From: Spironucleus salmonicida
Lineage: Eukaryota > Fornicata > Diplomonadida > Hexamitidae
Direction: 5' to 3'
Assembly (NCBI GenBank): GCA_000497125.2
Contig: CM035316.1
Span: 820,001-884,000, forward strand
Length of the DNA stretch: 64,000 bases
Numbering within the stretch: the first letter of the stretch is position 1; every line of letters starts with the position of its first letter. Shown one piece after another: positions 50,948 through 63,660 of the stretch. The notes under the pieces were generated by a model, which saw only the letters and a list, made by a program, of their open reading frames with translations, was not told the origin of the DNA and did no database searches. The translations under genes were made by a program, and so were the position numbers.

Positions 50948-53487
50948 TCAGTCAGGGTATTCTACTTAAGTTATAGAGCAAAGTTTTAATATATATTTTA
51001 ACCTAGCTTTTTAAATGATATTTTCCAACGATTTTGGAAGTTACACTTCAGTTTTATTTTCACAGCCTTCATTTTCTGAACCAAGTAGCTAGCCAAATTT
51101 AAGAGTATTTAAGTAGAGCATCCTGTTGTTCTTTTAAATAAAAAGCTATTTAATATCTACATTTAAGCTAAAAGTAAGGTTTTCTCGTATAATAAATATA
51201 TTTATATCTATTAGACGTCTTTATTTTGTATGATTTGATATTATTTAGATATTTGACAGCTGTAAGTTATTTATAGATCTACATTTTAATATTTTCGTAA
51301 GATCTGACACGTAGCAGCTAGAAATATATACATTCTTTATTGTTAGAGTTAAAATAGGTGGAATAAATTTGTAGATAAGTGTTTATATATTTATATATTC
51401 CAGACTTAATAATTTTATAGTACTATGTAAGTACAGGTTGTACAAATTAGTGACAGAATTGTTTTTAGTGCCAATAATAGATAAATTTTCTAGCTAACTA
51501 GCGGTTTATAGTAGCAAAAACAAAGCTTCGTCTACAGTATCTATTAACGTATTTTCCGTAATTTGTATTTTTTCAATTTTAGTATAATGTTAACCTTTAT
51601 ATTATAATTTGAGATTTAGCAACCCGTTATATTAAGATTTAACACGGATGAGCTCAGTTCAATTTCCTCCCTAATATCAGATAATGTTAATTATTCAAGA
51701 TTTAACGCATATTTAAGAATGATACAATTACTATTTTTAAGATTTAAGCTCAATAAATCAGAAAATGTTTTTAAATTTTCTAACTTAAAAGTAGTTTTGT
51801 CCAGGGATAAGGCCTTAGTAAATTTAGATAATTGAATCTCACATATATCATTATAATAATATATTTATTTTACAATGTTGTTGTTTTCTGTATTAATTAC
51901 TTTTAAGTCGGAAATTTCTTTAAAAGTATTACAATCATTATAGTAAATATGAGCTGGAATAATTAGTTATTTGATTCTGTACATTTCGATCTAGGTAAAT
52001 GTTTAGTGTGTCAAAATTTTTAAAATTGATGTTAACTATTACTTATTTATGGCAATATTATCTAGATATATATAAGCTAAATAAGATGACTTAAGAATAC
52101 AATCAATTAAAAATGTATCATGCAATGAAAATAGTTCGCTTTCCTACCCATTTCCGTAAATATATGCATTCTTTTATTAATGAATAGATATGAAATGTTC
52201 AGGGTACGAATATGCGAACTAACTGATAACTACATCGTTAAGAATATATTTGTCAACGGGACATTTGATTTCAATGGAATTAATATTAAACCCAGCAATT
52301 TCAAGTACTTCAAGTTTATCTGTACATTCCCCCAGTAGTAATTTTTCTATATTATCATATTTCTGGTTAGAATATTATTCATTATCCCCATATAGATATA
52401 ATTTCTTTAGATTTTTGAACTATCATAGCGCCTCAAAAATATTACTATAACTAATAGATTAGATAGATGATACTTGAAACACAGTTTATAAAACGAAAGA
52501 ATTATTTATTCTAATAGCCTCAATGTTAGTTAATATTGGAACCTCTAATCGTGATATTGTTACATTAGTAAGATCTAGTTTTTATACTGAATTGTTGAAG
52601 CTACTGTCGTTATGTTTTAATTTTAGCAATTGAATATCTCTACTAATATAAATTGCTCCTTGATATGCGGTTTCAAGACATTCAAGTGGAAACCTGATCC
52701 ATTGTGCATTCAAATTTTAACCAGTAGCTTAATAATCATTTTCTGAAATTGAAAATTATTCATCATTTTTTATGGATATTCTATAGAATTATATACATTG
52801 AATACGACAGTATTTTCTAGTAATAGTATACATTGACACAGATCCCAAAGCTAAATCACAGTTTTCTAACACATTATCTAAAACTCTTTTTGAATTTAAG
52901 AAACATGAATCATGACATTGTATTTAATGACAATAAGAGAGAAATAAATCCGGTACTAAACTTAGTTGACTATCCAGTAGTTTGATCGATACTACTTATA
53001 TAGGATACTATTCGAATATTTTTTAATCATTAATATAACAAGAGTAATTGAATATGACTTTAATACCATTTATTATAAGAGTAGATAATTTTTCAGCGCT
53101 CTTAATATCTATAATCTTTATATTATTTAGCTCACATATTCTAGTATTGGTATAAATCTCGACCATATTAAAGTTTTCTAAAATCAAAGTTTTATACATT
53201 ATGTAACTATCATCTTTATTCTGAAAATATCTTTATTTATTTCCATTATAATTTAGTAAACTATTATTCTCAAAACATTATAATATTTTATTTTTATCAA
53301 CTAAGGATTCTGGAATATTTACTATTTATAAAAATACGTTAGATACTAATATGCCGTCTTTGATATCAGATTTAAATGGTAAGTGTACATGATCTGCATT
53401 AATAATCTTTACGTCCTTATAACCATATACCACAAAAACACCTAACCCTGTGTAGTCTAAAATGTTTGGATCGTAATTTACCTTCAT
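50948..53487 (-). pseudogene. leucine-rich-repeat protein pseudogene
   Basis: ATG at 53487 (MKVNYDPNILDYTGLG) opens 354 codons to a TGA at 52423-52425. The same frame then continues with leucine-rich repeats (NLKKLYLYGDNEQ, LEVLEIAGFNIN, LKTFSDLLSLNLKN) to about 51.6 kb. There the LRR sequence moves to another frame (QLENLSIIGTKNN, LLSLEYINIQTL) and ends at TGA 50948. One in-frame TGA plus one frameshift indicate decay, sequencing error or unusual decoding. Intact it would be about 845 residues. Very AT-rich, with many TAR codons. Confidence 0.7.
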
Positions 53488-54163
53488 TTTGTAATATATA
53501 TATGCAATTATTATATCACATACAGAAGGTATTCCAATTTAAGGATATAATATCATTTTTATGCAAGGAGTGAAGATGTTATTATTACACGAAGAGATTC
53601 ATATTTTACAAATAATTTTTGCCAGCAAACACTGACGAATTGCGGCCAAATCTTCGTAATTCCAAACTCAATTTTTCGCATTATTATATGTGCAGTAGCC
53701 GCCCTAAAATAGCCCAAACGCAAAATCCGACTACTGGGGCGCTGCTGTTATATCAGTTCCGCTTCGATACGAAATCGCCCTGCAACACTACGGTTTAAAA
53801 TTAAAAAATTGGAGTAGAAAATCAAAATCAAAATCAAATTCTATTTTATTTCAATTTCACTTAAATCGGAATTCTGAACTGATGTAACATGTGAAGCGGA
53901 AAATCAAAATTGAATCTCAATTAAATCAAAATTAGACCGCAATCCGGCCCCATATGGCACGTTTTCGGAGGAAACGCGTTGCAGCTTCCAGCCCGGGCAG
54001 TTCGGGCCCTCAAAATGTAAAAACTGCCAGCAGTGGCAACGATCGCAGTGCTCGTCTGGCGAAACTTCGCTTTGGCGCTCCAATTTCGCTGTTTGCCGTA
54101 GAAAATCAGTTTCTGAATTATTGTATTCTAAATTATATAATAATAATATTTTTTTCTGAAGCC
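53488..54163. other. spacer with gene fragments
   Basis: 53640-53780 and 53904-54150 contain GC-rich, minus-strand coding-like pieces without start codons (for example DEHCDRCHCWQFLHF ending at TGA 53904). A plus-strand frame from 53954 (MARFRRKRVAASS) is also open. None can be called confidently. An (AAATC)n-like short repeat lies at 53820-53836. Confidence 0.4.
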
Positions 54164-54622
54164 TCACACCGTCCGCTGCATTTCCTCCGCGACCTCCACC
54201 AGCTGCAGCCGCCGGCAGACCGCGCGCCACAGCGCCTCGTCTACGCTTCTCAGCGCGTCCAGAACGTCCTGTTTGCTGAAAACGCTGATTTCGTCCACGC
54301 GCAGAATCCTGACGCTGCTGGCGCTCGTCTCGCTAACGGGCCGAAAGATTGCCGCTAGGTTCTCGCGCTGCAGGCGTTCCCGCACTGGTAGCGCGTCCAG
54401 CAGCTCTTGGAGGTAGGCTATGACCGTTTCCGTGTACTTCCTGCTCTGCAGCGCAGAGGAGACCGCGAGGGCCAAAATACGGTCGTAGGAGCTCGATGAG
54501 AGTGATTTCTTGTAGAGGTTGTAGGATGCGTTGGGGGTGAGATTATTGAACGGTGTTCTCGCGGATCTCGTGTGAGCAATTAAGATGAGGTGCTAAATGA
54601 TCTAGGCCTCAGGCCTTGGCAT
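54164..54622 (-). CDS. hypothetical protein, 152 aa
   Basis: Starts MPRPEAQIIQHLILIAH, ends VAEEMQRTV at TGA. Mostly helical (SYDRILALAVSSALQ, TVIAYLQELLDALPV, QDVLDALRSVDEALW). Two TAG codons at the N-terminus read as Gln. GC-rich. Not recognised. Confidence 0.7.
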
Positions 54623-54793
54623 TATAGGAGTGGCAAATAGTAGTGTGAGTGGTGTATTTAGGAGAAAATTAATGTTAAAATAGTTAATTATTATATAATA
54701 ATAATTATTTGGTTTTCTGTAGAATTGATATTTCTTGCGTTTGAAAATAAAATATATTTGTTTATATATAGTAGTAACGAGGGTTTATTCAAT

Positions 54794-55153
54794 ATGAAAT
54801 CCTACCGTCTCATAAAATCGCTACCTAAGATCAAGTTTTCTAAGTCAATGGAACCCAAAAAAAGGTTAACACCATTATTTACTATTAAATACTCGCATCT
54901 GCCTACAATTTAAGAGTATTCGGATGAGAGCCATATTTCCATTTTAGAGCAGCCAGTGATCTCCAATCGTGGTAGTGAGTTTAGACGCATAATTAATCTG
55001 CTTATAAAATTATCTAATGAAATGGTTTGTAAAATACAAAAGATTGAAAGTCATGCATCAGATTTATAAGGATAAATTGCCCTTTTAGAGTCTCTTTAAA
55101 AATACGCTAGAGATAAAATTGATGATAATTAGGATATCTTTGGTATATTTTGA
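54794..55153 (+). CDS. hypothetical protein, 119 aa
   Basis: Starts MKSYRLIKSLPKIKFSK; basic N-terminus, C-terminal coiled coil (INLLIKLSNEMVCKI, QIALLESLQKYARDK). Ends DIFGIF at TGA; five TAR codons. Not recognised. Confidence 0.6.
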
Positions 55154-56111
55154 TAAACTTCAAGCTGAATTTCGATATATATTAACAAATTTGTTGTCTA
55201 AATATTTAGCCAAATAAATAAGTTCAGTAATAGAAATTAATATAGTAGGATTACAATTTTAGCTTTATTAGATTAATTATAACAATTAATAAATCATATT
55301 AATAATATAGTGAAATACATATTGTAGTTAATTAAAGATTATTAGAAAAAGATAAGCAATAAACTAGCATCATAATATACTTTGTTGTGTATTGGTTATA
55401 TGGTTTCGTTATTTTATCTAAATGTTTATTTTCCTTGTCAGATAAATATTTAATATACTCAATTCTAAGTGCGAAACCATCTAAAATTATATTAATTTAT
55501 GCATATGTGATTATTATATTATTATATATTGTATTAGTTTAAATTTTATACTAATACGTATTTAGTTGGTAAATATAGTATTTATTTAGCTACTTTGTTT
55601 ACTTTATACACTCAGCTAAAGATAATAGTAGGAGAGAATTGTATTGTAGATAATATTATTCAAATAGATACATACTAAAAATTAAATTAAGTTACTTACA
55701 AATCACACTTTTCATAAAATAATGCATCTAATATATGTTAAAAAAATAAAATTAATATTGAGTAATGAAATATAAAATAATAGATTAAATCGCATGATGT
55801 AAGTATTTCCGGAAAATTATATTTATTATGTATACTAATACAATTTTATATATACTTTGCATACTATTACACGTTAATCACACAAAATAATAATCGTGTT
55901 TATGAAGTCTATAATAATATAGATGTATTCAATTCATAAAACCTAATTAATTTTTATATTTTAAATTATAAATATTACTTATACGTAAAAGTTTGTAAAA
56001 AATAATTTATACATATAAAGTTATAATTTAGTATTTTCATAAAATAAGTATTAGATAAATATCAAATAATCCATATAATAATAAGATTTAATTGTTAACC
56101 AAATCTGTTAA
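55154..56111. other. AT-rich spacer
   Basis: Almost 1 kb without a supportable gene, RNA or repeat. Confidence 0.5.
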
Positions 56112-56483
56112 ATGGATCTGTTTTTGCAAGAGATTTCCGATTATTAATTCTCTTAGGCATTAATGTAATTGAAGCTGAACTAGTTAAACACACGATAGAA
56201 ATTTATATGGACGATCGAGAGATCAAACAGGTTTTCTAAAATATGTGCAGTCTGTGGAGTTGCAACTGTCACTCCTTCAATTATTCAAAGATATTTTAAA
56301 GATAATTCTGCTGATAGATAGATCATATCTTCAAGACTTTAAAAGCATAGATTAAAATTACTATCACATTACAGAGTCGATAAACTTTAAAATTGTATGG
56401 GTGGCGAAGGAAGCGAAAAATGGAGAGAGGAAACATTTAGAGGATATAGAGATAGCGAAATTAGAGATTTACTTCAAGAGTGA
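56112..56483 (+). CDS. hypothetical protein, 123 aa
   Basis: Starts MDLFLQEISDYQFSQ and contains KICAVCGVATVTPSI (a single CxxC) and a basic RQIISSRLQKHRLK; ends EIRDLLQE at TGA. Ten TAR codons read as Gln. Possibly a nucleic-acid-binding protein given the basic region, but no family identified. Confidence 0.55.
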
Positions 56484-57449
56484 TTAGATACAATATATGT
56501 ATTTTATTTAAGTATCTGAGTTAGTAAAACAATAGGCAATACTCATAATAACTATAATTTTTTAATACTAAAGGTAAATTTCAAAACTTATTATATAATA
56601 AAGGCTTGCTACATTATAAACATAGATGCGAAAAATAACTTGACGAAAAAATTATATTTGCCTGTTATGATTTGATTTATATAACAATAATATAAAAATA
56701 TCAATTAATAGTATGAATATTTGAATTATTGAAGATATTATTCACTTATTGATTCAATTATTTTATTCTCAAATAACATATATATGATAGTGTTTAATAT
56801 TATAAATATATAGTTTTAAATCTAATTCTTAACTATCACATTAATTAAGCAGTTTTAGGATGGAATCTCTATTAAAATGTTATTTAATATATAAAATATA
56901 AATAATAAGTTGCTTTTTCTAAAATTAAGAAACATTATGTATAACATGTAATATATATAATTAACCTAAAATTAAAAATCAGTAAATTTTTAGTTTCTAT
57001 ATGTTTCCGTTGATTTATACTAAATAATATCTAAAGATAATATATGAATTTAATAGGTAATTAACAATTATCGAAATATTAATTAGATAATGCTGAATAA
57101 TATGAAATTAGAAACAAGCTGATCTGATAAATATGAGGTAAATAATAATATACATACTTAGTAGAGTTTTTAATACACTAAGTTACATAATGAAGCAATA
57201 AGGAACTATGGCAATACCATAGATATTAGCTAGTTTATAGCTTAATTCATTGTAATAAATTCATTTTTGTGATAATACAGATTAAAGTTCACGAAATAAG
57301 ATAACAATTATTAGAATTATTTCAAAAATCAAGCAACTATAGAATATAACGCATTAGTGTCTTTTTAAAGTATAGAGTCTGGAGAAAAATATCACCAAGA
57401 TGGAGAAAAATTTATCCGTATTAGAGATTCATTGTTAGTGAAGTTTTTA
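56484..57449. other. AT-rich spacer
   Basis: No gene or repeat recognised. Confidence 0.5.
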
Positions 57450-58076
57450 TCACTAAATCATGCCTCCTCTTTTGCTGGGTCTTCCACTAATAGATATTCC
57501 ACCTTTCTTTAACGTACTGGATAAGGTATATGAACCTGGACCAGGATAATTATTAGTATATGGGCCTATGTTTGTTCTCCCTGCAAGTGAAATTTTGTTT
57601 CTACCTTAAATCACTGGAGAATAAGCCCCAGGGCCTGGTGTATCATTGTGATTTTCAATCATTGGTCTAGAGCCTAAACTACAACCAGATGAATTCATTG
57701 TACTGGGTAAATTATAAGCTCCTGGAGGTGGAGAACTAGAACGCTTTTTTACTTCCCAATCTGGAGATCCTGGAACATATGTTCTTCCTCCAAGTGTAGG
57801 TGAACTTGTCTTACCAATTTATTTTGGCGTGTAAGCACAAGGTGAAGGAGAAATACTTTTATCCTTAATAAAGGTACGTCCAGAAATACTAGATTTTTAT
57901 GCAGTATTAGATGAAGCGATAGAATAAGAACCCGGGCCTGGTGTTTGTGTGGAATTCTATAATGCCGGTATACGAGATTTCAGAGTGATACTATGAACTG
58001 CTTGAGATTATTTATAATTTGGAGAATATGAACCTGGTCCTGGAACAAAAACTGTTGGGCAATCAGATGTATTCAT
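57450..58076 (-). CDS. sperm-tail PG-rich repeat (STPGR) protein, 208 aa
   Basis: Contains five to six Pro-Gly-Pro-Gly-x-Tyr repeats: VPGPGSYSPNY, TPGPGSYSIAS, PPPGAYNLPS, TPGPGAYSPVI, YPGPGSYTLSS. Ends SISGRPSKRGGMIQ at TGA. STPGR (shippo/ODF3-like) proteins bind inside microtubules of flagellar axonemes. The C-terminus closely matches the partial gene at 63661-64000, so they are paralogues. TAA/TAG as Gln at five sites. Confidence 0.88.
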
Positions 58077-58133
58077 CTTACTGATTATACTAAAAATATA
58101 ATATGGGTATATTAACTATTGTTACAATCTTGA

Positions 58134-58850
58134 TCATTCAACTTTTTTAGCTTTTTTAGATTTCTTTGCTACACTTTCTTCAGCAACCACTTCTTCATGC
58201 TCTTCATTTTAAGTGCCATCATTATCTTCAGGAACTACTTCTTAAGCCAATGCAGCAGGTACTTGCTTGTTATTCTTGTTTTTCATTTTCATGGTAATAA
58301 ACATATTAACTACTAACATACCAGGCTAAATTAACTTAGAATACCAAGGTTTTTCGACTTTGTCAACTATTCTAGCAATATCCAAATGATAAGAAGTACC
58401 GTCTACGAAATAGTCAACAGTTAAATAAGCATTATTGTGAACAACAATTCTGTAAATATCAAATGTACCAATATATGTGGTGGTTTTATTATCCAAAACA
58501 AGAATAGTATCAATTAAAACTTTTTCGTCTTTAATGATTCTTAAATGAGTATTGTTGTCTGTTTCTATAATAATATTCTTAACATTAATTACTTAACGAT
58601 CAAAGGTAGTAACATTATCTTCAGATATAATATCATTATATTATACTTTCTCTAGGATCATCGATACTACTTTAGTTTCATTGTTTTATACTGGTTTACC
58701 TTCGTATATAAATTAAGTAGGAACATTATTGATGGTTTTAGTAATATTATAGGATCCTTTAGTTAATTAGAGTGTATCAAATTTTTATGAACCACCTTTA
58801 CCACCTTTGCCGCCCATCATTGGCATTGCTAAGATAACTAATCCAAACAT
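58134..58850 (-). CDS. membrane protein with acidic/lysine-rich tail, 238 aa
   Basis: A short hydrophobic N-terminus (MFGLVILAMPMM) may be a signal sequence; residues 20-180 look like a beta-rich lumenal domain with several N-x-T sites (YNITKTI, EDNVTTF, DNKTTTYIG); a weak hydrophobic segment (GMLVVNMFITM) near residue 190 is followed by KMKNKNN and a charged tail ending AKKSKKAKKVE. Type I ER membrane protein is likely; family not identified. Confidence 0.6.
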
Positions 58851-58934
58851 TTAGAGGAGTGGAAATATTAGATAAATAAATAGACAAATATTGTAAATTT
58901 ATATAATAATTGGCAATTTAATAATTGTTTCAGA

Positions 58935-60260
58935 TCAAAAGTGTCTTCCTTTATATCTTCCTCCCATCGTAAATCCTTAACTACTTTTTGCTCTAGTAAC
59001 ATTATATGATCCCACACCAGGATTTGTATTTTCAGCTCCTTTAGGTTCATATTTAGGGAATTTGCTACCCTTTCCTCTTTTACTCATATCAAGTTAATCT
59101 AATGTATAACTGCCAATACCAGGTGTATTATTTGTAAAATTGTACATGTTTCTAAATTTATCATGTCTTCCACTCATGCTTGATCCAAACTTTTCTTTGT
59201 CACTTCTATCAATATTATATGCTCCTACACCTGGATTTGTATTTAAATATAAATCTTTTGGTCTTCCAGAAACAGAATAACCTGATGTGCTTAAAGAACT
59301 TTTACCAATATCATAGTTACCAGGTCCAACATCCCCTGTTTATGATCTCACTAGCTGTGAATCTTCCTGCTTAGGGAAACTAAATTAGTTTGCAGAGGAT
59401 GCCAACTTACGATTATTATATGCTCCAGGACCAACATTAGCATATTTTTTTCTTTCTTTTAAATCAGTATCTTCATATTTGTTTGCTATTTTTCCGGCAC
59501 CAGAAGAATTTAGTTAAACCTTTTGATTATTTTAATATTCAGCAGGGCCTGGAATACCATTCTAAGTACCCGAAAATAAATCTCTTGATGGATTATTATA
59601 CCTGGAAGATAATGCAGTTGATATTTATTTTCTTTAAAATGTTTTATTATAATCAGCAGGTCCTGGTCCAGGCTATATATCTTTTTATTCTTCATATTTA
59701 GGAAATTTAGAGCCATGACTATCAGGTGCAATGCTTGAGTAATTAGGATTATAATCACAACATGAAGGAGTTACTTTATTAGAATGTACTGAAGTTCTAC
59801 CTGACAACGTATATGCTGGATTTCTAGCTAAATTCTTCAGCTTTGCTGTTTCAGCATTATAGTCAGCGGGACCTGGAGTTTATGATGTGCTCAAATCTAC
59901 TGGACGGCCTGATATTGTGGCTCCTATTTATGATAATTCAGATTTAACATTATAATCACCTGGGCCAGGTGTTGGATTAATTTTTGAACCTCTTTCGGCT
60001 TTTGATATAGACCCACCAATCCTTGATAGTGACGAACCATTATTTTCATAATCACCTGGTCCAGTTGGATTTGACATAGATTTATCAGGAAAACGAGAAG
60101 CTAATGAATATGACGGGTCAGTATGGGAAGTCTTAAGAAATGAAGATGAAACATTATATGAACCAACTCCTGGGGTAAAAGACTGTTCAGCTTCTACAGC
60201 AACCATGGTTTATGACTATGCTACTGTAGATTTTCCTAATTAAGACATCGAAAGTGACAT
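58935..60260 (-). CDS. sperm-tail PG-rich repeat (STPGR) protein, 441 aa
   Basis: About ten PGxGxY repeats at roughly 35-45 residue spacing, for example TPGVGSYNVSS, TPGPGDYNVKS, GPGPADYNKTF, NVGPGAYNNRK and NPGVGSYNVTR, ending RYKGRHF at TGA. Starts MSLSMSQLGKSTVAQ; an internal Met (residue 19) is an alternative start. Probable axonemal or microtubule-associated protein. Many TAR codons as Gln. Same strand as its two relatives. Confidence 0.85.
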
Positions 60261-60527
60261 TTAGAAATTTGCAAATTTTTCATATGAATAATATATCATT
60301 TATAAATATCTATACTAATTTTGTAAATGCTCATTTCAACTGGTACTTATATATTTTGATCAATTAATATGCAGAATACGAAACTATATATATATATACA
60401 GTTTAGTTAAAAAGGACTAAATTTTAATCTAATTACTCCTACATTAAAATTTATTTATGTTCATTTAACACGTAGAGTATCTGATATATAAAATATTTTG
60501 AAATACGAGCGGTACACGCAACACAGC
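60261..60527. other. AT-rich divergent spacer
   Basis: Between divergent STPGR and FtsJ-like genes; contains a TATATATATA run near 60388-60400. The last 25 bp before the ATG are GC-rich and could be 5' leader. Confidence 0.5.
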
Positions 60528-62456
60528 ATGATGACGGCGGCCCTCCCGGCTGCGAAGACGGCCAAGACCACACTGCTAAAGTCGTACCAGCAGGTGTCGT
60601 CCCCGGAGGTGATTTCCTACCTGAAGCTAAAGCTGTTCTCGCTGGACATCAGGGCGACAGACGAGCAGAGCTTCGCACAGTCCTTCCGGGCAGTGAACCC
60701 CTACTCCTCTGGTTTCTTGCAGGACTACGCCAGCATGACGAAAACTCCGCAGAAGTCGCCGTCGTATGACGCGTTTAAGCTGCTCGAGTTCCACGCCAAG
60801 TTCGGCGTGCTGGACCTAATGAAGAACCTGTACACCACTTACTTCTCCCAGCTCAAGTAGAACGGCCTGCAACAAACGGACTCTCTGTTCACGATCGCAG
60901 CTGTGGGGAAGGTTCGATACAGCTCGGTCATCTCGCAGTTTGTGCACGGCCAGTTCGCGACACTGTACAAGGAGTTCTCGCATTTCCAGCTGGCTCCGCC
61001 GGGAAAGCTGATCAACATTTTCAACACGGAGCTGGAGCGGATCCACCAGAATGCGCAGGACTTCCAATAGATAGACGTGCCCTACTTCGACTACCTGCAG
61101 GACATCGAGCTGTTCCCGCAGTTTGTCAACAACATCCAAAAGCACTCCTTCGATATTGGGGTGAAGCTGCTGGTCCTGGACAACCTGGACACGCAGAACG
61201 ACTACTTCCTGTCCGTGTAGCAGTCCATGAATAACTTCTACCAGCTAATCTTACAGATTGCGGTAGCTATCTACCCGTAGGTCGTAATCTCCGGTGGGTC
61301 GGTCCTAATCAAGATCAGGGAGCTCACCAGTCCCGCCATGGCCTCTATACTGCAGATTCTGGCTTATTTCTACGAGGAGATATGCTATTTCCATCCGGAC
61401 TTTTCCCGCGTACTCACCCAGGAAAAGTGGGTTTACTGCACAGGGAAGAAACGCGTGGAGCGCTAGATCGCAAAGCAAGTGGCAGAGTAGCTGATTCAGT
61501 TCAGCTAGCAGGTAAAGGAATTCGAAGTTGGGGTGGACCTGGACGAGGAGTTTGAGTACTTGGAGCACCTTCTTCCGGTGAATTAGAAGCTTGTCGAGTA
61601 CATCAGAGGCGTAAATATTAAGAGCTTTAAAAATCAGCGAAATATTCTCTAGCATGGCCTCATTTATTACTCGAGAATTTATAAGCCAGATATATTTGAC
61701 CAGCTTTTAGAATTATAGGAGTTTGTATTTACGGCCAATACCGAGGAAATAACAGCGGCACAATTTCTAGAACTATATTCTGGTAATAATCCAGAAATTG
61801 GGTTGATATTTCCGTCGAACGAAAAGCGAGAGAAAATGGTATACAGATATCTTGAGCGCATTAACCCCGACATAAAAATGATTTAGGATTTTAAATATGT
61901 GCTAGAATTGGAAGAGAGGTCATTATCAGTGCGCTGGAATAACAAGGAAATCGAGCAGAAAACTATTAAAATGGTCGTTGTGGTTACAGAAAAAGAGCGT
62001 CTGATGAAAGAGAAAATTGAGCGTGAGAAGAAAGATAAAGAAGACAAAGAGCGAAAGGAACGCGAAAAACTAGAAGTTAAGGAAGTCAGATAGGAGCAGA
62101 TACAGGTGTAAAAGTAGGTAGTCGCTTAGATTGCAAAGAAGGCAGTTCCGTAAAAGTAAGTGTCCTAAGTTATGCAAAAGCCTAAAATATAAGCCTCAGA
62201 AACTGGTAAATCGGAGGAGCTCAACTAGATACTAAAAGACGTCCTTCTTAATCAAAATGTTGTGTCTAAACCATAATAAGTTGAGAAGGTGAAAGTTTCA
62301 TCTGAGCCTCCACAGAAAACGCTAAAAGGAGCAATGAAAGGAAAGAGTCTCCTTTTTGCAGGAAAAGGCAAGGGGATGGGGATGATAGAGAAGAAGGAAG
62401 AGCCTAAGGCCCAACCTAAAAGAAATTTGCTTAAGAATGTAAGAAAGCAAATGTGA
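60528..62456 (+). CDS. FtsJ/RrmJ-like methyltransferase-like protein, 642 aa
   Basis: Residues about 150-310 resemble an FtsJ 2'-O-methyltransferase: FQLAPPGKLINIF (SAM loop position), LLVLDNLD, ISGGSVLIKIREL (Lys) and FHPDFSRVLTQEKWVYC (Ser-Arg and Glu). The K-D-K-E tetrad may be partly kept but the SAM loop is atypical, so activity is uncertain. A highly charged region follows (KEKIEREKKDKEDKERKE), then a basic tail. FtsJ proteins methylate rRNA, tRNA or mRNA caps. More than twenty TAR codons in frame; TGA stop. The gene moves from GC-rich (5') to AT-rich (3'). Confidence 0.6.
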
Positions 62457-62662
62457 ACATTTTAACGCACCTAACTAAAGTCTTATTATATACTAGTATT
62501 AATGTTCAATCGACGGGTGAATCCGTTAATGTACCCCCAAACCAGACGAATGCTCAATATTGAATTGCTTGTATTGCAGTTACTAAGCTATCACAATATC
62601 GTAGGATTGTTAAAGTTATTCCACAGGTATTTCGTTTTTATGCTAGGCTGGCAACTATTCGA

Positions 62663-63070
62663 ATGATGGTATCAGATATATATTGGTATGGCATTGATAT
62701 ATGCGGTGTTATCGATAATTATATAATGTCTCGTCAAAACTACACGTGTTTATCAGAAAGAAGCGGACTGACAAGGTTTGATTTAAAACTATATTTTATA
62801 TTATAGTTATCAGAGTCTATCTGCCACCAGAGCCAGCATACTATAGGCAATCTGTAAATATAACAACAAAAGTTTCTAATTTTATGCAGCAATATATACT
62901 GCGAGAGGCCTGGCTTTCTTTCGCATTTTCAAGAATTTTAGTTTAAATATTTATGTATATTCTAAGGACTAAAGGTGATGAAATAAGTTATATCACCTTT
63001 ATAATTATATATTATTAAACACAAACAGGAAAGAAAAATTATTCCATCACCATAATATTAATCTTTGTGA
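62663..63070 (+). CDS. hypothetical protein, possibly truncated, 135 aa
   Basis: Starts MMVSDIYWYGIDICGV. Upstream, the same frame is protein-like (VTKLSQYRRIVKVIPQ) back to an in-frame TGA near 62560 and beyond it (INVQSTGESVNVPPN), so the gene may once have been longer and been broken by this TGA. C-terminal half is Gln-rich. Not recognised. Confidence 0.4.
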
Positions 63071-63087
63071 GTTATATTGTTCGCTGT

Positions 63088-63489
63088 ATGTTCCACTCCG
63101 TATACATGTTGGAATTCGGAAACCCTAAGAAACTAGATGCGTCCTAACGGGAGGACGATAGTCATGGCTCCGAGCAGATTACAGCAGCGTATTATAGTGC
63201 AAATGACCTACTAGATACTATGATAAACATTGTAGATAATGTCCATTCCCGTTCTCTTTCTACTACGCAGGCTAACTTTTTACAGCGCTCCTTGCTCCTT
63301 AAGCAATCAGACTAGATATCCGAGTTATCCAATTTTTGGATAGCGTATAAAACAGCGTAGTACAGCGAGAGTAACATGGGAATTATATGTATACGCAGAC
63401 TTTTAGCAAAGATGAAGGCGGAGTCTATATAATTCAGCGAGTTTAACATCAGGTTACAATCTGCACTTAGAGGCTGTATATTGGAGTGA
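63088..63489 (+). CDS. hypothetical protein, 133 aa
   Basis: Starts MFHSVYMLEFGNPKKLD and ends LRGCILE at TGA; helical (DLLDTMINIVDNVHS, ANFLQRSLLLKQ, CIRRLLAKMKAES). Five TAR codons as Gln. Not recognised. Confidence 0.65.
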
Positions 63490-63660
63490 TTTATATTGAT
63501 GAGTTTATGATGTTACATACTATTATTATATATAATTTATTTTGTTCAAATAAACCCAACACATTACATAATAAACGTATATAGTATCGCATTCTATTTC
63601 GAAACTCTGACCTATAATATTATATACTTGGGTAAAATAGTATTCCCGATTAATCATAAC

